Both the position numbers and the translations under genes were made by a program. The notes below the pieces were generated by a model. It saw nothing but the letters and a program-made list of their open reading frames with translations, ran no database searches and was not told the origin of the DNA. Of a DNA stretch of 64,000 bases, positions 1 through 9,360 are shown piece after piece. Every line of letters starts with the position of its first letter. Position 1 is the first letter of the stretch. Source of the DNA: Prorocentrum cordatum (taxonomy: Eukaryota > Sar > Dinophyceae > Prorocentrales > Prorocentraceae); assembly GCA_963575745.1 (NCBI GenBank), contig CAUYUJ010021179.1:41001-105000 (forward strand). Reading direction: 5' to 3'.

Positions 1-1000
1 AACACGCAGCGCCCCGCGTCACCCCTCCTCCCTCCGTCCCTCCTCCCATCCCTGCCTCAAGCCCTCCGCGTGTTTCTGCTCCGGCACGCCCGTGACACGC
101 TTCGTGGTCCCACGGTGTGCTCCACGCAGGGCTCCCGCGGCGACGCTCGCACACGGCCCCGCGGCACATTTCTGAACACCCCTCACACGCTTCGCTGCCC
201 CGCAGGGCGCTCCACCGAAGGCCCTAGTATGCCCCAGTGGCGACGTTCGCATGCGACCCCGCTGCACATTTCGGCACACCCCTCGCAGCATTCGTGCCCC
301 TGCAGGGGGCTTCCCCGAGGCCTCGCCGCCCATTTCGGCACCACTCGCGCGCTTCGTGGCCGCATCAGGAGCTCGTCCTCCAGCGGCGACTTTCGCATGC
401 GTCCCCGCCGCACATCTAGGCACACCCGTTGGGAACTCCACCCAAGGCCACGAAGGCGACGTTCGCATGCGCCCCCACCGTCCATTCCGGCACCCAATCA
501 CACGCTCCGTGCCCATTGGGAGCTCCACCTGACGCTCCAGTGGCGACGTTCGCACGGGTCCGCGCTGCCCAGTTCGGCACACCCCACGCACGCTTCGTGG
601 CCCTCTAGAAAGCTTCACCGAAAGCACCACACGCATGCGTCCCCGCCGCCGCTTTGGGCACACCCCTCTCACGCTTCGTGGCCCCATGAGGGTTCCACCC
701 AAGGCTCTAATGTTGACGTTTGCCTGCGCCCCCGCCACGCATGTCGGCATATCCCTCACACGGCTCGTGGCCCCAAAAGGAGCTTCCCCTACGGCTGCAG
801 TGGCGACGTTCGTATGCGCCCCCGCCGCACATTTCGGCACACCCCTCACACACTTCCTGGCTCCACAGGGAACTCCACTAAAAGCCCCAGCGGCGACGTT
901 CGCATGCGTCACCGCCGACAGAACGGCACACTCCTCACATGTTTCGTGGCTCCACCAGGAGCCACATACCTTGCTGCACTCACACTTTCAGATGGTTGGG
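1..1000. repeat. Minisatellite array R1 (reverse orientation)
   Basis: Degenerate tandem units of roughly 75-90 bp repeat phrases such as TTCGGCACACCCCTCACACG and GGGAGCTCCACCGAAGGCCC. The same phrases, or their complements, recur at 27.1-28.5, 29.8-29.95, 44.5-45.6 and 54.8-56.9 kb, so this is a dispersed minisatellite family. The right edge carries ATGGTTGGG near 991-999, the terminal sequence also found at the end of the array near 56.92 kb. Open frames across it are by-products of GC-rich repetition. Confidence 0.85.
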
Positions 1001-1356
1001 CCTTTCTCCAGGACAGCTGCGATTGGTTGTCATACCTGCCTACACGTACACATAAGAACAGACATAACGCAAGCAGAACGCACCGTGGCTCGGGCACGGG
1101 CTCGGGACCCGTCGAGATAGCCGAGGATGTCGAGTTAGCCGATGATGCCAAGGAAGAAAGTGAATGACGAACCCCAAAAAATGACAAAGGAACAGCACAC
1201 CTAAAATTGTGAAATCGCAGGGGGGGGATTCGCCCCCGAACCCACGCTAGACAAGGCTGCCCAGAAGCCCCAAAGGAGCCCTCTGGGAGTCTGAAGGACA
1301 ACTGCCGATGAACAAGCTAAAGCGTTTCCCCCGCCCTCACGTGGAGTGGGGCTTTT
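1001..1356. other. Unassigned spacer
   Basis: Unique-looking sequence between the R1 array and the first 242-bp element. I see no supportable gene, RNA or repeat in it. Confidence 0.5.
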
Positions 1357-1598
1357 GTGGGCCCCGGAAACGGCAGGGCCGTTTTTTCACCGTTTCCAAA
1401 AACATGTCCCTTGAAAATGGAAGCGGCAAAAAAACGGCGACCGGAAACGGCAAAAAAACGGCTCCGGACTGGAACCAGAGCCGGAACCGGTCAAACAACG
1501 GCGACGGGACCGGTAAAAAAACGGCGTCGGAACCGGCAACAAAAAAAGCGGCAAAACGGAACCGGTAACAAAACGGCCCTGGCGTTTCCAGGGCCCAC
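1357..1598. mobile_element. 242-bp TIR element, copy 1
   Basis: The element starts GTGGGCCCCGGAAACGGCAG and ends with the inverted counterpart CGTTTCCAGGGCCCAC. The interior is built from A-rich phrases of the type AAAAAACGGC and GGAACCGG. Two other copies (40162-40403 and 57173-57414, the last inverted) have exactly the same length. There is no room for a transposase, so it is a non-autonomous MITE-like element. Target duplication is unclear here (TT left, TG right). Confidence 0.85.
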
Positions 1599-1851
1599 TG
1601 AGAGTGGGGCCCTCCCTTTCCTGCACTGCGCGACTCGCCGAGGCTTGGAGTTTGGAGGCTCGTCCATGCTGGCCCCTTTTGAGGTGTGTTCCTCTCCTTC
1701 TCCAAGGTCGCATCGTCCCTCGTGCTGCGACTGCTCTTCCACCTCCTCTTCACACTGCCATCCCCCTTTCCCAAACTCTGGTATGAGAGGCGGGCTTGTC
1801 TCCAGCACGACAGAGGTTTCGAAACAAGACGGCGAGACAGAGGGCGACATA
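1599..1851. other. Unassigned, weak coding-like minus frame
   Basis: A minus-strand frame gives a polar, glutamate-rich peptide without recognisable motifs. It lies just downstream of the predicted stop of the channel gene and may be 3' UTR. Nothing else is visible. Confidence 0.3.
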
Positions 1852-1911
1852 TCAGAAACGCCCATCCAGTGCAATCCAAGAAAATCCATGGATGCCGTGT
1901 GATTGGGAATC
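1852..1911 (-). CDS. Tentative terminal exon of the channel
   Basis: A CAG|GAT acceptor in the right phase opens DSQSHGIHGFSWIALDG and reaches a stop at 1852-1854. The 3' end of the preceding intron resembles the 3' end of the 2336-2560 intron, which supports an acceptor close to here. The peptide itself has no recognisable motif, so the terminus is tentative. Confidence 0.4.
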   Translation of the reverse strand, partial: DSQSHGIHGFSWIALDGRF

Positions 1912-4589
1912 CTGCACGTGATAGCGTAGTGCAAGATCAGTCAACATCGAATCGGGATATCGGACTGCGTCGAATCGTGTGTCGGATCTGACCGCGCCAG
2001 CACTGAATCGACATCGAATCGGATCGGCCGCACCAAGATGCGCAACAGCGCCGTGCAAGCAAGCATCGGGCCACATCGGTGCGTCGGAGTTCCGTCATCG
2101 AATCAGATCGGAGCGACCAAAATTGATATCACACCGGAACGACCGGAACCACATCGGACCTGATGGGCCCCTTACGTGCTCTGAGCCACGAAAAAAAAAC
2201 CTCGTAGCGAAGGATGTGCAAGTCTACGCTGGTCGCGAACCCCTTGATGCCGAGGCAGCACCGTACGACGTGGCCTACGTCCAGCTCCCTGTCTCCAATG
2301 GTGTCGGCAACCATGTTGAAGAAAGTCCTGGCCTCCTTGATGCAGGATCAGTCAGCATCGAATCGCGAACTCGGATCGAATCTAAATGTGCATCGGAGCG
2401 GAGAACACCGGCAAGGAATACGAATCAAAACGGATCGGCCGCGCCAAGATTCCCAGCAGCGCCATGCGAACGTTGGGCCACATCATCGGATCGGCCGATA
2501 ACCAGATTCGAATCGGATCGGGCTGGCAGGAAATCGGTATCGAATCGGATCAAGCTCTGCCTTGATGTCGATGCCGCGCGTCGCGAGAAAGTCTTTGAAC
2601 TCTGCCTTCGCGATGCACATCTCGAACTCTTGCTGGCTTATAGTCTGGGAGCCATCCGCGTCCGCCTGGGAGGTCATTAAGAAGGGCAAAGAAGGATGAG
2701 GAGGAGGAGGAGGACGAGGAGGAGTAGGACGAAGGTGAGGACGACGAGGCGAGCCTTGTTGAACAACGACATCAACTCTTTAGAGTCGGCGGCTTGCTTC
2801 CGCCTCGTCTCGAGGATCTGGTTGTTCGTGTCTGGCGCGGCCATTTTGACACCCTTCTCCACGAAGATGCTCATGATGATGTTCAGGATTGAGAAGAGGA
2901 ACACAAATATGAACACCAAGTAAAATGCACACGTCACGTCCCCTACGGGCTGCAACACGTCGTAAACTCTCTTCCAGTCCTTGCATGGCATCCGCAGCAC
3001 AAAACACCAACCTTCCCGCGCGAGCTCTCGGGGCCGGCGCGGGACCACCCCTCCCTCGCGCGCCCGCAGCGCGCCGGGAGCGGCGCCAAGAGGCGCCGCT
3101 GTGTTGGGGGCAGCGGCGACCAAAGAATTTGGCGGCGAGCAGAGGGGGGTAGGGGGAGGGGGGAAGGCTTCTTAGAAGGATGCTGCTTCTTAGAAGGCGC
3201 CGGCCTTACATCTACAGAGAAGGCCCGCGCCTTCTAAGAAGCAGGGGTGCTTCTAAGAAGCCTTCCCCCCTCCCCCTACCCCCCTCTGCGCGCCGCCAAA
3301 GAATCCCGAGCGGACCTCGGAACACTCGTGCAGTGTTCTTGCTCCACTGGTGGAAGTTTTCTCAATTCTACGGGGAAAACAAACCTACCTCGCTTTTGAC
3401 CACCCTCGCTTCCAAGAGATACCAAACGATGCCAAACGACGGCCTGTACTGGTCAGGCCGCTTGACGAGGAGGCGCGTGGTATGACTTGGTTTTGCCTGG
3501 AAGCGAAAGCGGGGGAGGTAATTCACGCTCTGAAATTCGGCGCTCCGACACTGGTCGGACGGGGGGGGGGGAGGGGGGACGTCTGGCTCCGGACCTCTGC
3601 TCAGCGCAGCTGTTTGCAACAGTGCGTCCGATGGGGGGGGAGACTCCGCCTGCTTGAAACGGGCGCCAAAAGCAGCCAAGATCTATTCCAGGGGGGGGGA
3701 GGGGGTGCGAGGGCCCGCGCCGATCAGCAAAACAATGAACAAGAAACCGATCAGCATGCGGTTTTCTTGCTCCACCGAGTCCTCCCCGCCAGTCACAGAC
3801 ATAAACAGGGTCAAGATAGTCGTCTGCACGTTGCCGAAAAATAGCCGGATTAGCGGGTAGTCTGCCAGCACGACCGTCGGCGGACCATCCTCCTTCATGT
3901 ACCTGGTCGCCTCCTGCGTAAAGAAGACCGCGAAGATAAACATGACAAATACGATCATCACTATGCACCAGAATAGGGAAACTATCGATGCCAGGACGCA
4001 GTTGATCATCATGCGCAGGTCGGTGAAGAACTGGAGGACGCGCACGACCCTAAGGACCTTGATTACCTTCAGCACACGGAAGACGCGGGTGTACCTGGCG
4101 GCCTCCCGAATAGCCTCAGAACAGACGGGGTCGGATCATCGCACCGCATCGCAGATACCTCGGCGATACCTCGGCGACGCCAGGATGGATGACATCGGGC
4201 TCCGGAGCGCCGATGCGTCGGCGATGCGGCGTGTTCCGTTTGGGCGGCGATGACCCTATCTGCTCTGGTTGCGCTTGGGCGGCCCGGAGTACCCCACGTT
4301 GCCCCCCATGCTTCCGAGCAGGTCCAGCATCGTAACGAACACCAAGAAGCTGTCGAACCAGTTCCAAGACGCCTCGTCCCCAATGAAAAAAAAGTAGCGG
4401 TGGGTGTAAATCCTCAGGGTCAGCTCTCCAGTGTAGAAAATGCCAAAGAACAGGTCCACAGGGAACGAAATCGGCAACGCGTCCTTGTCAAGGTTCGCTA
4501 TCTGGTAGTTCGTGTCGACCAGGACGTAGAACGTGTTGAGAAGAATGACGCTCTGGCACACAAAACTGAACTGCACGCTCCTGACAAAA
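1852..4589 (-). CDS. Voltage-gated 6-TM cation channel with EF-hand (3' part of a split gene)
   Basis: Predicted exons, in transcript order: 4589-4298, 4114-3782, 2979-2755, 2665-2561, 2335-2201, and tentatively 1911-1852. They encode S1-S3, S4-S5 with pore helix and filter, S6, an EF-hand loop, a second conserved cytosolic segment, and a short tail. Exons 2979-2755 (75 codons), 2665-2561 (35) and 2335-2201 (45) are in phase 0, so the joins keep the frame. The S4 helix has seven Arg/Lys at every third position and the filter reads TGGED. This architecture is typical of protist plasma-membrane Na+/Ca2+-type channels; selectivity is not predictable here. Exons upstream of S1 are not identified: a LINE copy lies immediately upstream, and earlier exons may be beyond it. 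The splice sites are my inference from protein continuity. Confidence 0.82.
1930..2155 (-). repeat. Intron-borne repeat, copy 2
   Basis: This is a second, diverged copy of the intron sequence at 2336-2560, lying inside the next intron of the same gene (1912-2200). Shared blocks keep order and spacing. Similar GAATCGGATCGG phrases occur near 61.77-61.95 kb but are too short to call a copy. Confidence 0.6.
2201..2335 (-). CDS. Channel exon: distal EF-hand-associated segment
   Basis: This 45-codon exon starts EARTFFNMVADTIGDREL and continues DVGHVVRCCLGIKGFATS, ending HILRYE. Segments of this shape follow the EF-hand in many dinoflagellate channel proteins, which supports one gene across all these exons. 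The acceptor is ATCAAG|GAG. The donor is TACGAG|GTTTTT, the only clear GT donor in this half of the gene. Translating on into the intron gives a poly-T-derived tract and then loses coding character. Confidence 0.75.
2336..2560 (-). repeat. Intron-borne repeat, copy 1
   Basis: This is the predicted 225-bp intron between the EF-hand exon and the next one. It shares several blocks in the same orientation with 1930-2155, for example GATCAGTC-A-CATCGAATCG, CGGATCGGCCGC-CCAAGAT, CAGCGCC and GGGCCACATC. The exon before it ends CATCAAG and the intron itself ends CATCAAG, so it has the shape of an insertion with a 7-bp duplication. Confidence 0.6.
2561..2665 (-). CDS. Channel exon: EF-hand loop
   Basis: This 35-codon exon starts ADADGSQTISQQEFEM. 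The loop has the form D-x-D-G-S-x-T-I-x-x-x-E-F, a canonical Ca2+-binding EF-hand. It implies calcium feedback on the channel from the cytosolic side. It continues AKAEFKDFLATRGIDIK. The acceptor is CCCAG|GCG. The donor is AAG|GCAGAG, again a GC start. Confidence 0.85.
2755..2979 (-). CDS. Channel exon: S6 and proximal C-terminus
   Basis: This exon encodes exactly 75 codons, starting DWKRVYDVLQPVGDVT. S6 follows as FYLVFIFVFLFSILNIIMS, then IFVEKGVKMAAPD, the typical post-S6 helix of EF-hand cation channels. It ends at SLFNK. The acceptor is GCAAG|GAC. The donor is AAG|GCTCGC, a GC start. Confidence 0.85.
3128..3300. mobile_element. Foldback MITE inside a channel intron
   Basis: The outer arms TTTGGCGGCG...GCAGAGGGGGGTAGGGGGAG and their complement extend over about 55 bp. 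The inner part around CTTCTTAGAAG and GCGCCTTCTAAGAAGC forms further hairpin. It sits entirely in the 802-bp intron 2980-3781. Partial relatives occur at about 13141-13265 and 26250-26292. There is no coding capacity. Confidence 0.75.
3782..4114 (-). CDS. Channel exon: S4, S5 and pore
   Basis: This exon encodes 111 codons. It starts AIREAARYTRVFRVLK; S4 continues VIKVLRVVRVLQFF, giving seven basic residues spaced every third position. S5 is a strongly hydrophobic segment containing WCIVMIVFVMFIFAVFF. The pore helix and filter read TLFMSVTGGE. The acceptor is CTGAG before GCT. The proposed donor is GGGGAG|GACTCGG, a GA start. That join continues as GGE-DWKRVYDVL and restores the Trp expected after the filter. 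An alternative GT donor four bases further in would give GGEDS instead. Confidence 0.8.
4298..4589 (-). CDS. Channel exon: S1-S3 of the voltage sensor
   Basis: This exon encodes 97 codons. S1 contains VILLNTFYVLVDT, S2 contains VDLFFGIFYTGELTLR and S3 contains NWFDSFLVFVTMLDLLGS. The acidic residue in S2 and the Asp in S3 are the usual counter-charges for S4. The acceptor is CACAG at the 5' edge. The donor is taken as AAC|GTGGGG, because a phase-0 end there joins the next exon in frame. The donor is the least certain splice site of the gene. Confidence 0.75.
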
Positions 4590-4738
4590 CTGTGAATTAG
4601 CCCTGTTCTCGCTGGCTCCTTTAGGTGTCGAATGGGTTCAATACTGACGCCCCTATTCCAAAAGGGCCTCTTCAAGGGCGCGCTCTGAACAGGATCTCGA
4701 AGCGAAAGGGCGACCGTGGCGACGAGGACCCCCCAGGA

Positions 4739-4798
4739 GGCCCCGAGAGGGCAAACACGGCGGCACGCTATCGGCATCAGCACAGGGACGCTGGGACA
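4739..4798. repeat. 60-bp direct repeat flanking the degenerate LINE, left copy
   Basis: It starts GGCCCCGAGAGGGCAAACAC and ends CTGGGACA. It matches 6928-6987 at 57 of 60 positions. It is interpreted as a very long target-site duplication of the element at 4799-6927. Confidence 0.85.
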
Positions 4799-4829
4799 TT
4801 GGCTCAAGGCTCAAGGGCGGGCTCAAGGA

Positions 4830-5498
4830 CGTCCCAAGTTGGCCAGGCTGCCCTCACACTTTCTGTGTAACTCTATCGTTCACATAGCTGATTCCGACGA
4901 TTGTGAACGTTCCTGGCATGTGGTTCATACCAATTTTGATCCTGTGCTTCTTGCTCTCTGGTATCGCCCGCCTGACTCCCCGGGGGCGATCGCTTCTATA
5001 CAATCGTTTGGACACGAATGGCATCAACACCACGGCCTTGCCATAGGCACTTTGGTTATTGCTGACATTAACGTTCATCATAAGCCTTGGCTTCTGCTTT
5101 CACACGGTAGCTCCCGGGAAGGCAAAGAGTTGTTCAAAGTATGCGGCAACATTGGCCTGTTGGAAAAGGTAGGGAAGCCAACTCGCGGCAAACACCTTCT
5201 TGACCTCGTTTTTTCAGACCTTCCTTCGGGAGTCGTGTGCAAAGTACTTCCTCCAATCGCGGACCACAACATTGTACACGTGACGATCTACATTCACGTA
5301 GCACGCACTGCACCGACTGTCCGGGAACACTGGGTGTTCAAGCAAGCGGATTGGCAAAGTCTCCGCACGGTTCTCCGAGACGTTGACTGGCGAAATCTCC
5401 TCTCGGACTGCGACCCGTCCTCCGCGGCGGAGAAGTTTGCCGCCGTCCTTTTGCGCACTGCCAAAGCAAACAAAATCCAAAGTTCACCACGTGTATGA
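4830..5498 (+). pseudogene. LINE endonuclease domain, C-terminal part
   Basis: One frame carries LLALWYRPPDSPG, then IADINVHHKPWL (equivalent to the GD-N-HH motif of LINE endonucleases), PTRGKHLLDLVFSDL and IADHN (the catalytic D-H motif). The N-terminal part of the endonuclease is absent. The frame stops at 5496-5498. Another frame then continues KSTHPWLNERCFKLIEEK (5501-5590), the usual linker between endonuclease and reverse transcriptase, so there is a frameshift at the boundary. Confidence 0.8.
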
Positions 5499-5779
5499 GG
5501 AAGTCCACGCACCCGTGGCTCAATGAACGTTGTTTCAAGCTGATAGAAGAGAAAGTCCGCGCTCATGGCACGCCGGCGTACGAAGAACGGTGAAAGGCTT
5601 GCTCTGCGGGTTTGCTGCACGAGAATCAATAGCACGGCACTCGCACTCGCCAACGCATTTTGGAGATGCGCCCTTCTTGCAGAACATGGTGGTCTTTATG
5701 CGATTTCTTGATGCTCCGGGCGGGCAACTCCCATGTGTCCATTCCTCCGTTGTTGTCTGCATGTGGCGCTTGGGCCTTG

Positions 5780-6878
5780 GAGCCGAAGGACAAAGCTGAC
5801 CTCTTCGCAACGACCTTTAGAGAGAAGTTCGGCCTCCCAGACGTTCAGATAAACGATTTCTCGGATATCCCCGCACTGCCAGAGTATGCGTCGACGGCGT
5901 GTTCTCGGACACCTTCGTGCTGGAAGATATGGCATTCCAGGGCACGGTCCTTGGTCCGCCTTTCTGGAATGTATTTTACGCGGGTGCCAGTCAGTCGATC
6001 AAGAACGCCGGTTTCGAGGATTGCGTTTTTGCGGACGATTTGAATTGCCGGAAGGTCTTCTCGGGTACATCAAACAATGAAGATATTCTTCAATCGTGCC
6101 ACACATGTCAATCATCGCTTCACGCATGGGGGGCTGCAAACCAAGTGATCTTCGAGCCCGAGAAAGAAAGCGCGCACATCTTAGACAAGCTCCAGCCGCA
6201 CGGGGAGAATTTAAAGATATGAGGTGTTGTGTTCGATCCGAAACTGTCGATGTTTTACGCTGCCAAGAGGCTGTCCACACAAGTATCATGGAGGTTGAAG
6301 GCGTTGCTCCGGACAGGACGATTCTACACCACCCGGGACATGGTCCGCCTGTACAAGTACCATGTCTTGTCCTTCGTCGAGGGAGCAACCAGCGCGATCT
6401 TTCATGCCACAGACACTGTCTTGAAGTGAAGATGATCGACGATATCCAGAGCGAGTTTCTAGATCACGTGCCCTTGACAGATGAGGCAGCTTTCTGCGAG
6501 CATAATTTGGCTCCTCTGAGTATGAGGCGTGACATTTCTATACTCGGCCTTCTCTTTCAGATTTCGCGTGGCAATGCTCCTCCCGTTCTCTCCTCCTTGT
6601 TCCCCCTTGCCACCGGGCATCTCGAGCGGTACAGTTTCAACGCAGACTGGCGCCTCCACAGCAAAGCCCTGAAGGACCCCATTGAACCCGGCCACCACCC
6701 AATGCTTCAGCGGTCGATTTTCGGCATGGTTCGTGTCTTTAATCATCTTCCGCAGCATACAATCGATTGCCGCTCCGTCAAGTCTTGTCAGAGGGCGCTT
6801 CAATTGGAAGCCACAGATGCTGCATCTTCTCGCGCCAGCGCGTGGCCGTTCATGTATTCGGCACGCAGCCGCGCCTAA
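5780..6878 (+). pseudogene. LINE reverse transcriptase remnant
   Basis: A short N-terminal piece (KADLFATTFREKFGLP, near 5790-5880) is followed near 5884 directly by FQGTVLGPPFWNVF, the region after motif B. The fingers and motif A with its catalytic Asp are therefore missing. FADDLNC at about 6025 is motif C. The frame is then interrupted by stops at 6220-6222 and 6427-6429. A different frame continues MIDDIQSEFLDHVPL to the stop near 6878. It cannot encode an active enzyme. Confidence 0.8.
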
Positions 6879-6927
6879 CGGCACGTGTATGGTGGTTCGT
6901 TTCGAGGGTATGTTCGTAGAAAAAAGG

Positions 6928-6987
6928 GGCCCCGAGAGGGCAAACACGGCGGCACGGTATCGGCATCAGCACAGGGCCGCTGGAACA
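6928..6987. repeat. 60-bp direct repeat flanking the degenerate LINE, right copy
   Basis: It matches 4739-4798 at 57 of 60 positions and directly follows the A-rich 3' end of the LINE copy. Confidence 0.85.
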
Positions 6988-7344
6988 AACAACATATAAT
7001 CTCCATGAAAGTAGCATGGCTGGGCCTGGACAAAAACTGCACACGCCGAAGCGAAGCCGAGGCCTTGTGGGCTAGGCCGCCAGGGCTGGATACTAATGGA
7101 GGATTCTGGAAACCCTGAACTCAAAAATGTTGCCATCCCTTGGAGGGCAGCTTTTTACGTCCCGCCGCTTCCCGCCGAGGAAGAGATGCCAACTCACTCG
7201 ATCCTCGAAAGCGAGGCTCTGTCTGGAAAGCCCCACATGCAGGGGAACTGGCCAAGGTTGGAAAGCGAGGGCGGGCTGGTCTTTGCCGCCCTGCCCTGCG
7301 TCCCTTCACGACAGCAACATGCGGTAAGATCGGAGGTCGGTGGG
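6988..7344. other. Unassigned spacer
   Basis: Non-repetitive sequence between the LINE and the satellite block. I see no supportable gene. Confidence 0.5.
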
Positions 7345-7417
7345 TGAAATCGCAGTGGAACGGAGACCCCCAACTGGGAAATCGTTTCGTTTTGTTCGTG
7401 TCGCGCGTGCGGGCGAG

Positions 7418-9360
7418 GCCCCACGGTGTCCCGTGGTGTCCCGTGGGCGCGCGAGAGGAATGAACCCGCCGTTGCTAGGGCGAAAACAAGACAAATGATT
7501 CTCCCACGCCCGCCCGCCCGTCCGGCGGTGGCTCGCGGTGGCTCGCGGTGTCCCGCGGTGTCCCGTGGTGTCCCGTGGTGTCCCGTGGGCGCGCGAGAGG
7601 AATGAACCCGCCGTTGCTAGGGCGAAGTCGAGACAAATGATTCTCCCCTGCCCGCCCGACCGTCCGGCGGTGGCTCGCGGTGGCTCGCGGTGTCCCGCGG
7701 TGTCCCGCGGTGTCCCGTGGTGTCCCGTGGGCGCGCGAGAGGAATGAACCCGCCGTTGCTAGGGCGAAATCGAGACAAATGATTCTCCCCTGCCCGCCCG
7801 CCCGTCCGGCGGTGACTCGCGGTGTCCCGCGGTGTCCCGTGGTGTCCCGTGGTGTCCCGTGCTGTCCCGTGGGCGCGCGAGAGGAATGAACCCGCCGTGG
7901 TTAGGGGGAAGACAAGACAAATGATTCTCCCCCGCCCGCCCGCCCGTCCGGCGGTGGCTCGCGGTGTCCCGCGGTGTCCCGTGGTGTTCCGTGGTGTCCC
8001 GTGGGCGCGCGAGAGGAATGAACCCGCCGTTGCTAGGGCGAAGACAAGACAAATGATTCTCCCACGCCCGCCCGCCCGTCCGGCGGTGGCTCGCGGTGGC
8101 TCGCGGTGTCCCGCGGTGTCCCGTGGTGTCCCGTGGGCGCGCGAGAGGAATGAACCCGCCGTTGCTAGGGCGAAGTCGAGACAAATGATTCTCCCCTGCC
8201 CGCCCGCCCGTCCGGCGGTGGCTCGCGGTGGCTCGCGGTGTCCCGCGGTGTCCCCGTGGTGTCCCGTGGGCGCGCGAGAGGAATGAACCCGCCGTTGCTA
8301 GGGGGAAGTCAAGACAAATGATTCTCCCACGCCCGCCCGCCCGTCCGGCGGTGGCTCGCGGTGTCCCGCGGTGTCCCGTGGTGTCCCGTGGTGTCCCGTG
8401 GGCGCGCGAGAGGAATGAACCCGCCGTTGCTAGGGCGAAGTCGAAGCAAATGATTATCCCCTGCCCGCCCGCCCGTCCGGCGGTGACTCGCGGTGTCCCG
8501 CGGTGTCCCGTGGTGTCCTTTGGTGTCCCGTGGTGTCCCGTGGGCGCGCGAGAGGAATGAACCCGCCGTTGCTAGGGCGAAAACAAGACAAATGATTCTC
8601 CCCCGCCCGCCCGCCCGTCCGGCGGTGACTCGCGGTGTCCCGCGGTGTCCCGCGGTGTCCCGTGGTGTCCCGTGGGCGCGCGAGAGGAATGAACCCGCCG
8701 TTGCTAGGGCGAAGACAAGACAAATGATTCTCCCACGCCCGCCCGCCCGTCCGGCGGTGGCTCGCGGTGGCTCGCGGTGTCCCGCGGTGTCCCGCGGTGT
8801 CCCGTGGTGTCCCGCGGTGTCCCGCGGTGTCCCGTGGTGTCCCGTGGGCGCGCGAGAGGAATGAACCCGCCGTGGCTAGGGCGAAGTCGAGACAAATGAT
8901 TCTCCCACGCCCGCCCGCCCGTCCGGCGGTGACTCGCGGTGTCCCGCGGTGTCCCGTGGTGTCCCGTGGTGTCCCGTGGTGTCCCGTGGGCGCGCGAGAG
9001 GAATGAACCCGCCGTGGCTAGGGGGAAGTCAAGACAAATGATTCTCCCCCGCCCGCCCGCCCGTCCGGCGGTGGCTCGCGGTGTCCCGCGGTGTCCCGTG
9101 GTGTCCCGTGGTGTCCCGTGGGCGCGCGAGAGGAATGAACCCGCCGTTGCTAGGGCGAAGTCGAAACAAATGATTATCCCCTGCCCGCCCGCCCGTCCGG
9201 CGGTGGCTCGCGGTGTCCCGTGGTGTCCCGTGGTGTCCCGTGGGCGCGCGAGAGGAATGAACCCGCCGTTGCTAGTGCGAAGTCAAGACACATGATTCTC
9301 CCCCGCCCGCCCGCCCGGCGGTGGCTCGGGGTGTCCCGCGGTGTCCCGTGGTGTCCGCCG
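7418..9360. repeat. Satellite type 1, units of about 120-170 bp
   Basis: About 15 units each contain GAATGAACCCGCCGTTGCTA, then ACAAATGATTCTCCC, GCCCGCCCGCCCGTCCGGCG and a variable run of a 10-bp sub-repeat GGTGTCCCGT or GGTGTCCCGC. Unit length varies through the number of 10-bp sub-repeats. All reading frames tend to stay open. Confidence 0.9.

Larger units (their letters stand above)
4799..6927 (+). mobile_element. Degenerate, internally deleted LINE between 60-bp direct repeats
   Basis: The insertion starts TTGGCTCAAG immediately after the left 60-bp repeat and ends with a run of six A (6920-6925) just before the right repeat, as expected for target-primed reverse transcription of an mRNA. 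TTGGCTCAAG equals the last ten bases of the dinoflagellate spliced leader. The body contains the C-terminal part of an endonuclease domain, a linker, and part of a reverse transcriptase, broken by stops, frameshifts and a deletion near 5884. The copy is dead. Confidence 0.82.

Noticed and set aside
2677-3123. Channel exon read as one frame with poly-Leu tail
   Set aside because: The VVLTFVLLLL tail is translation of a (GGA)-type tract in the 89-bp intron that follows SLFNK.
4256-4807. Channel exon extended upstream to 4807
   Set aside because: The upstream part crosses the LINE boundary and the 60-bp repeat. Protein similarity of channel type begins only at about 4589.
7538-9295. Several 60-150 residue ORFs on both strands
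   Set aside because: They translate satellite units in all frames and show only the repeat pattern.
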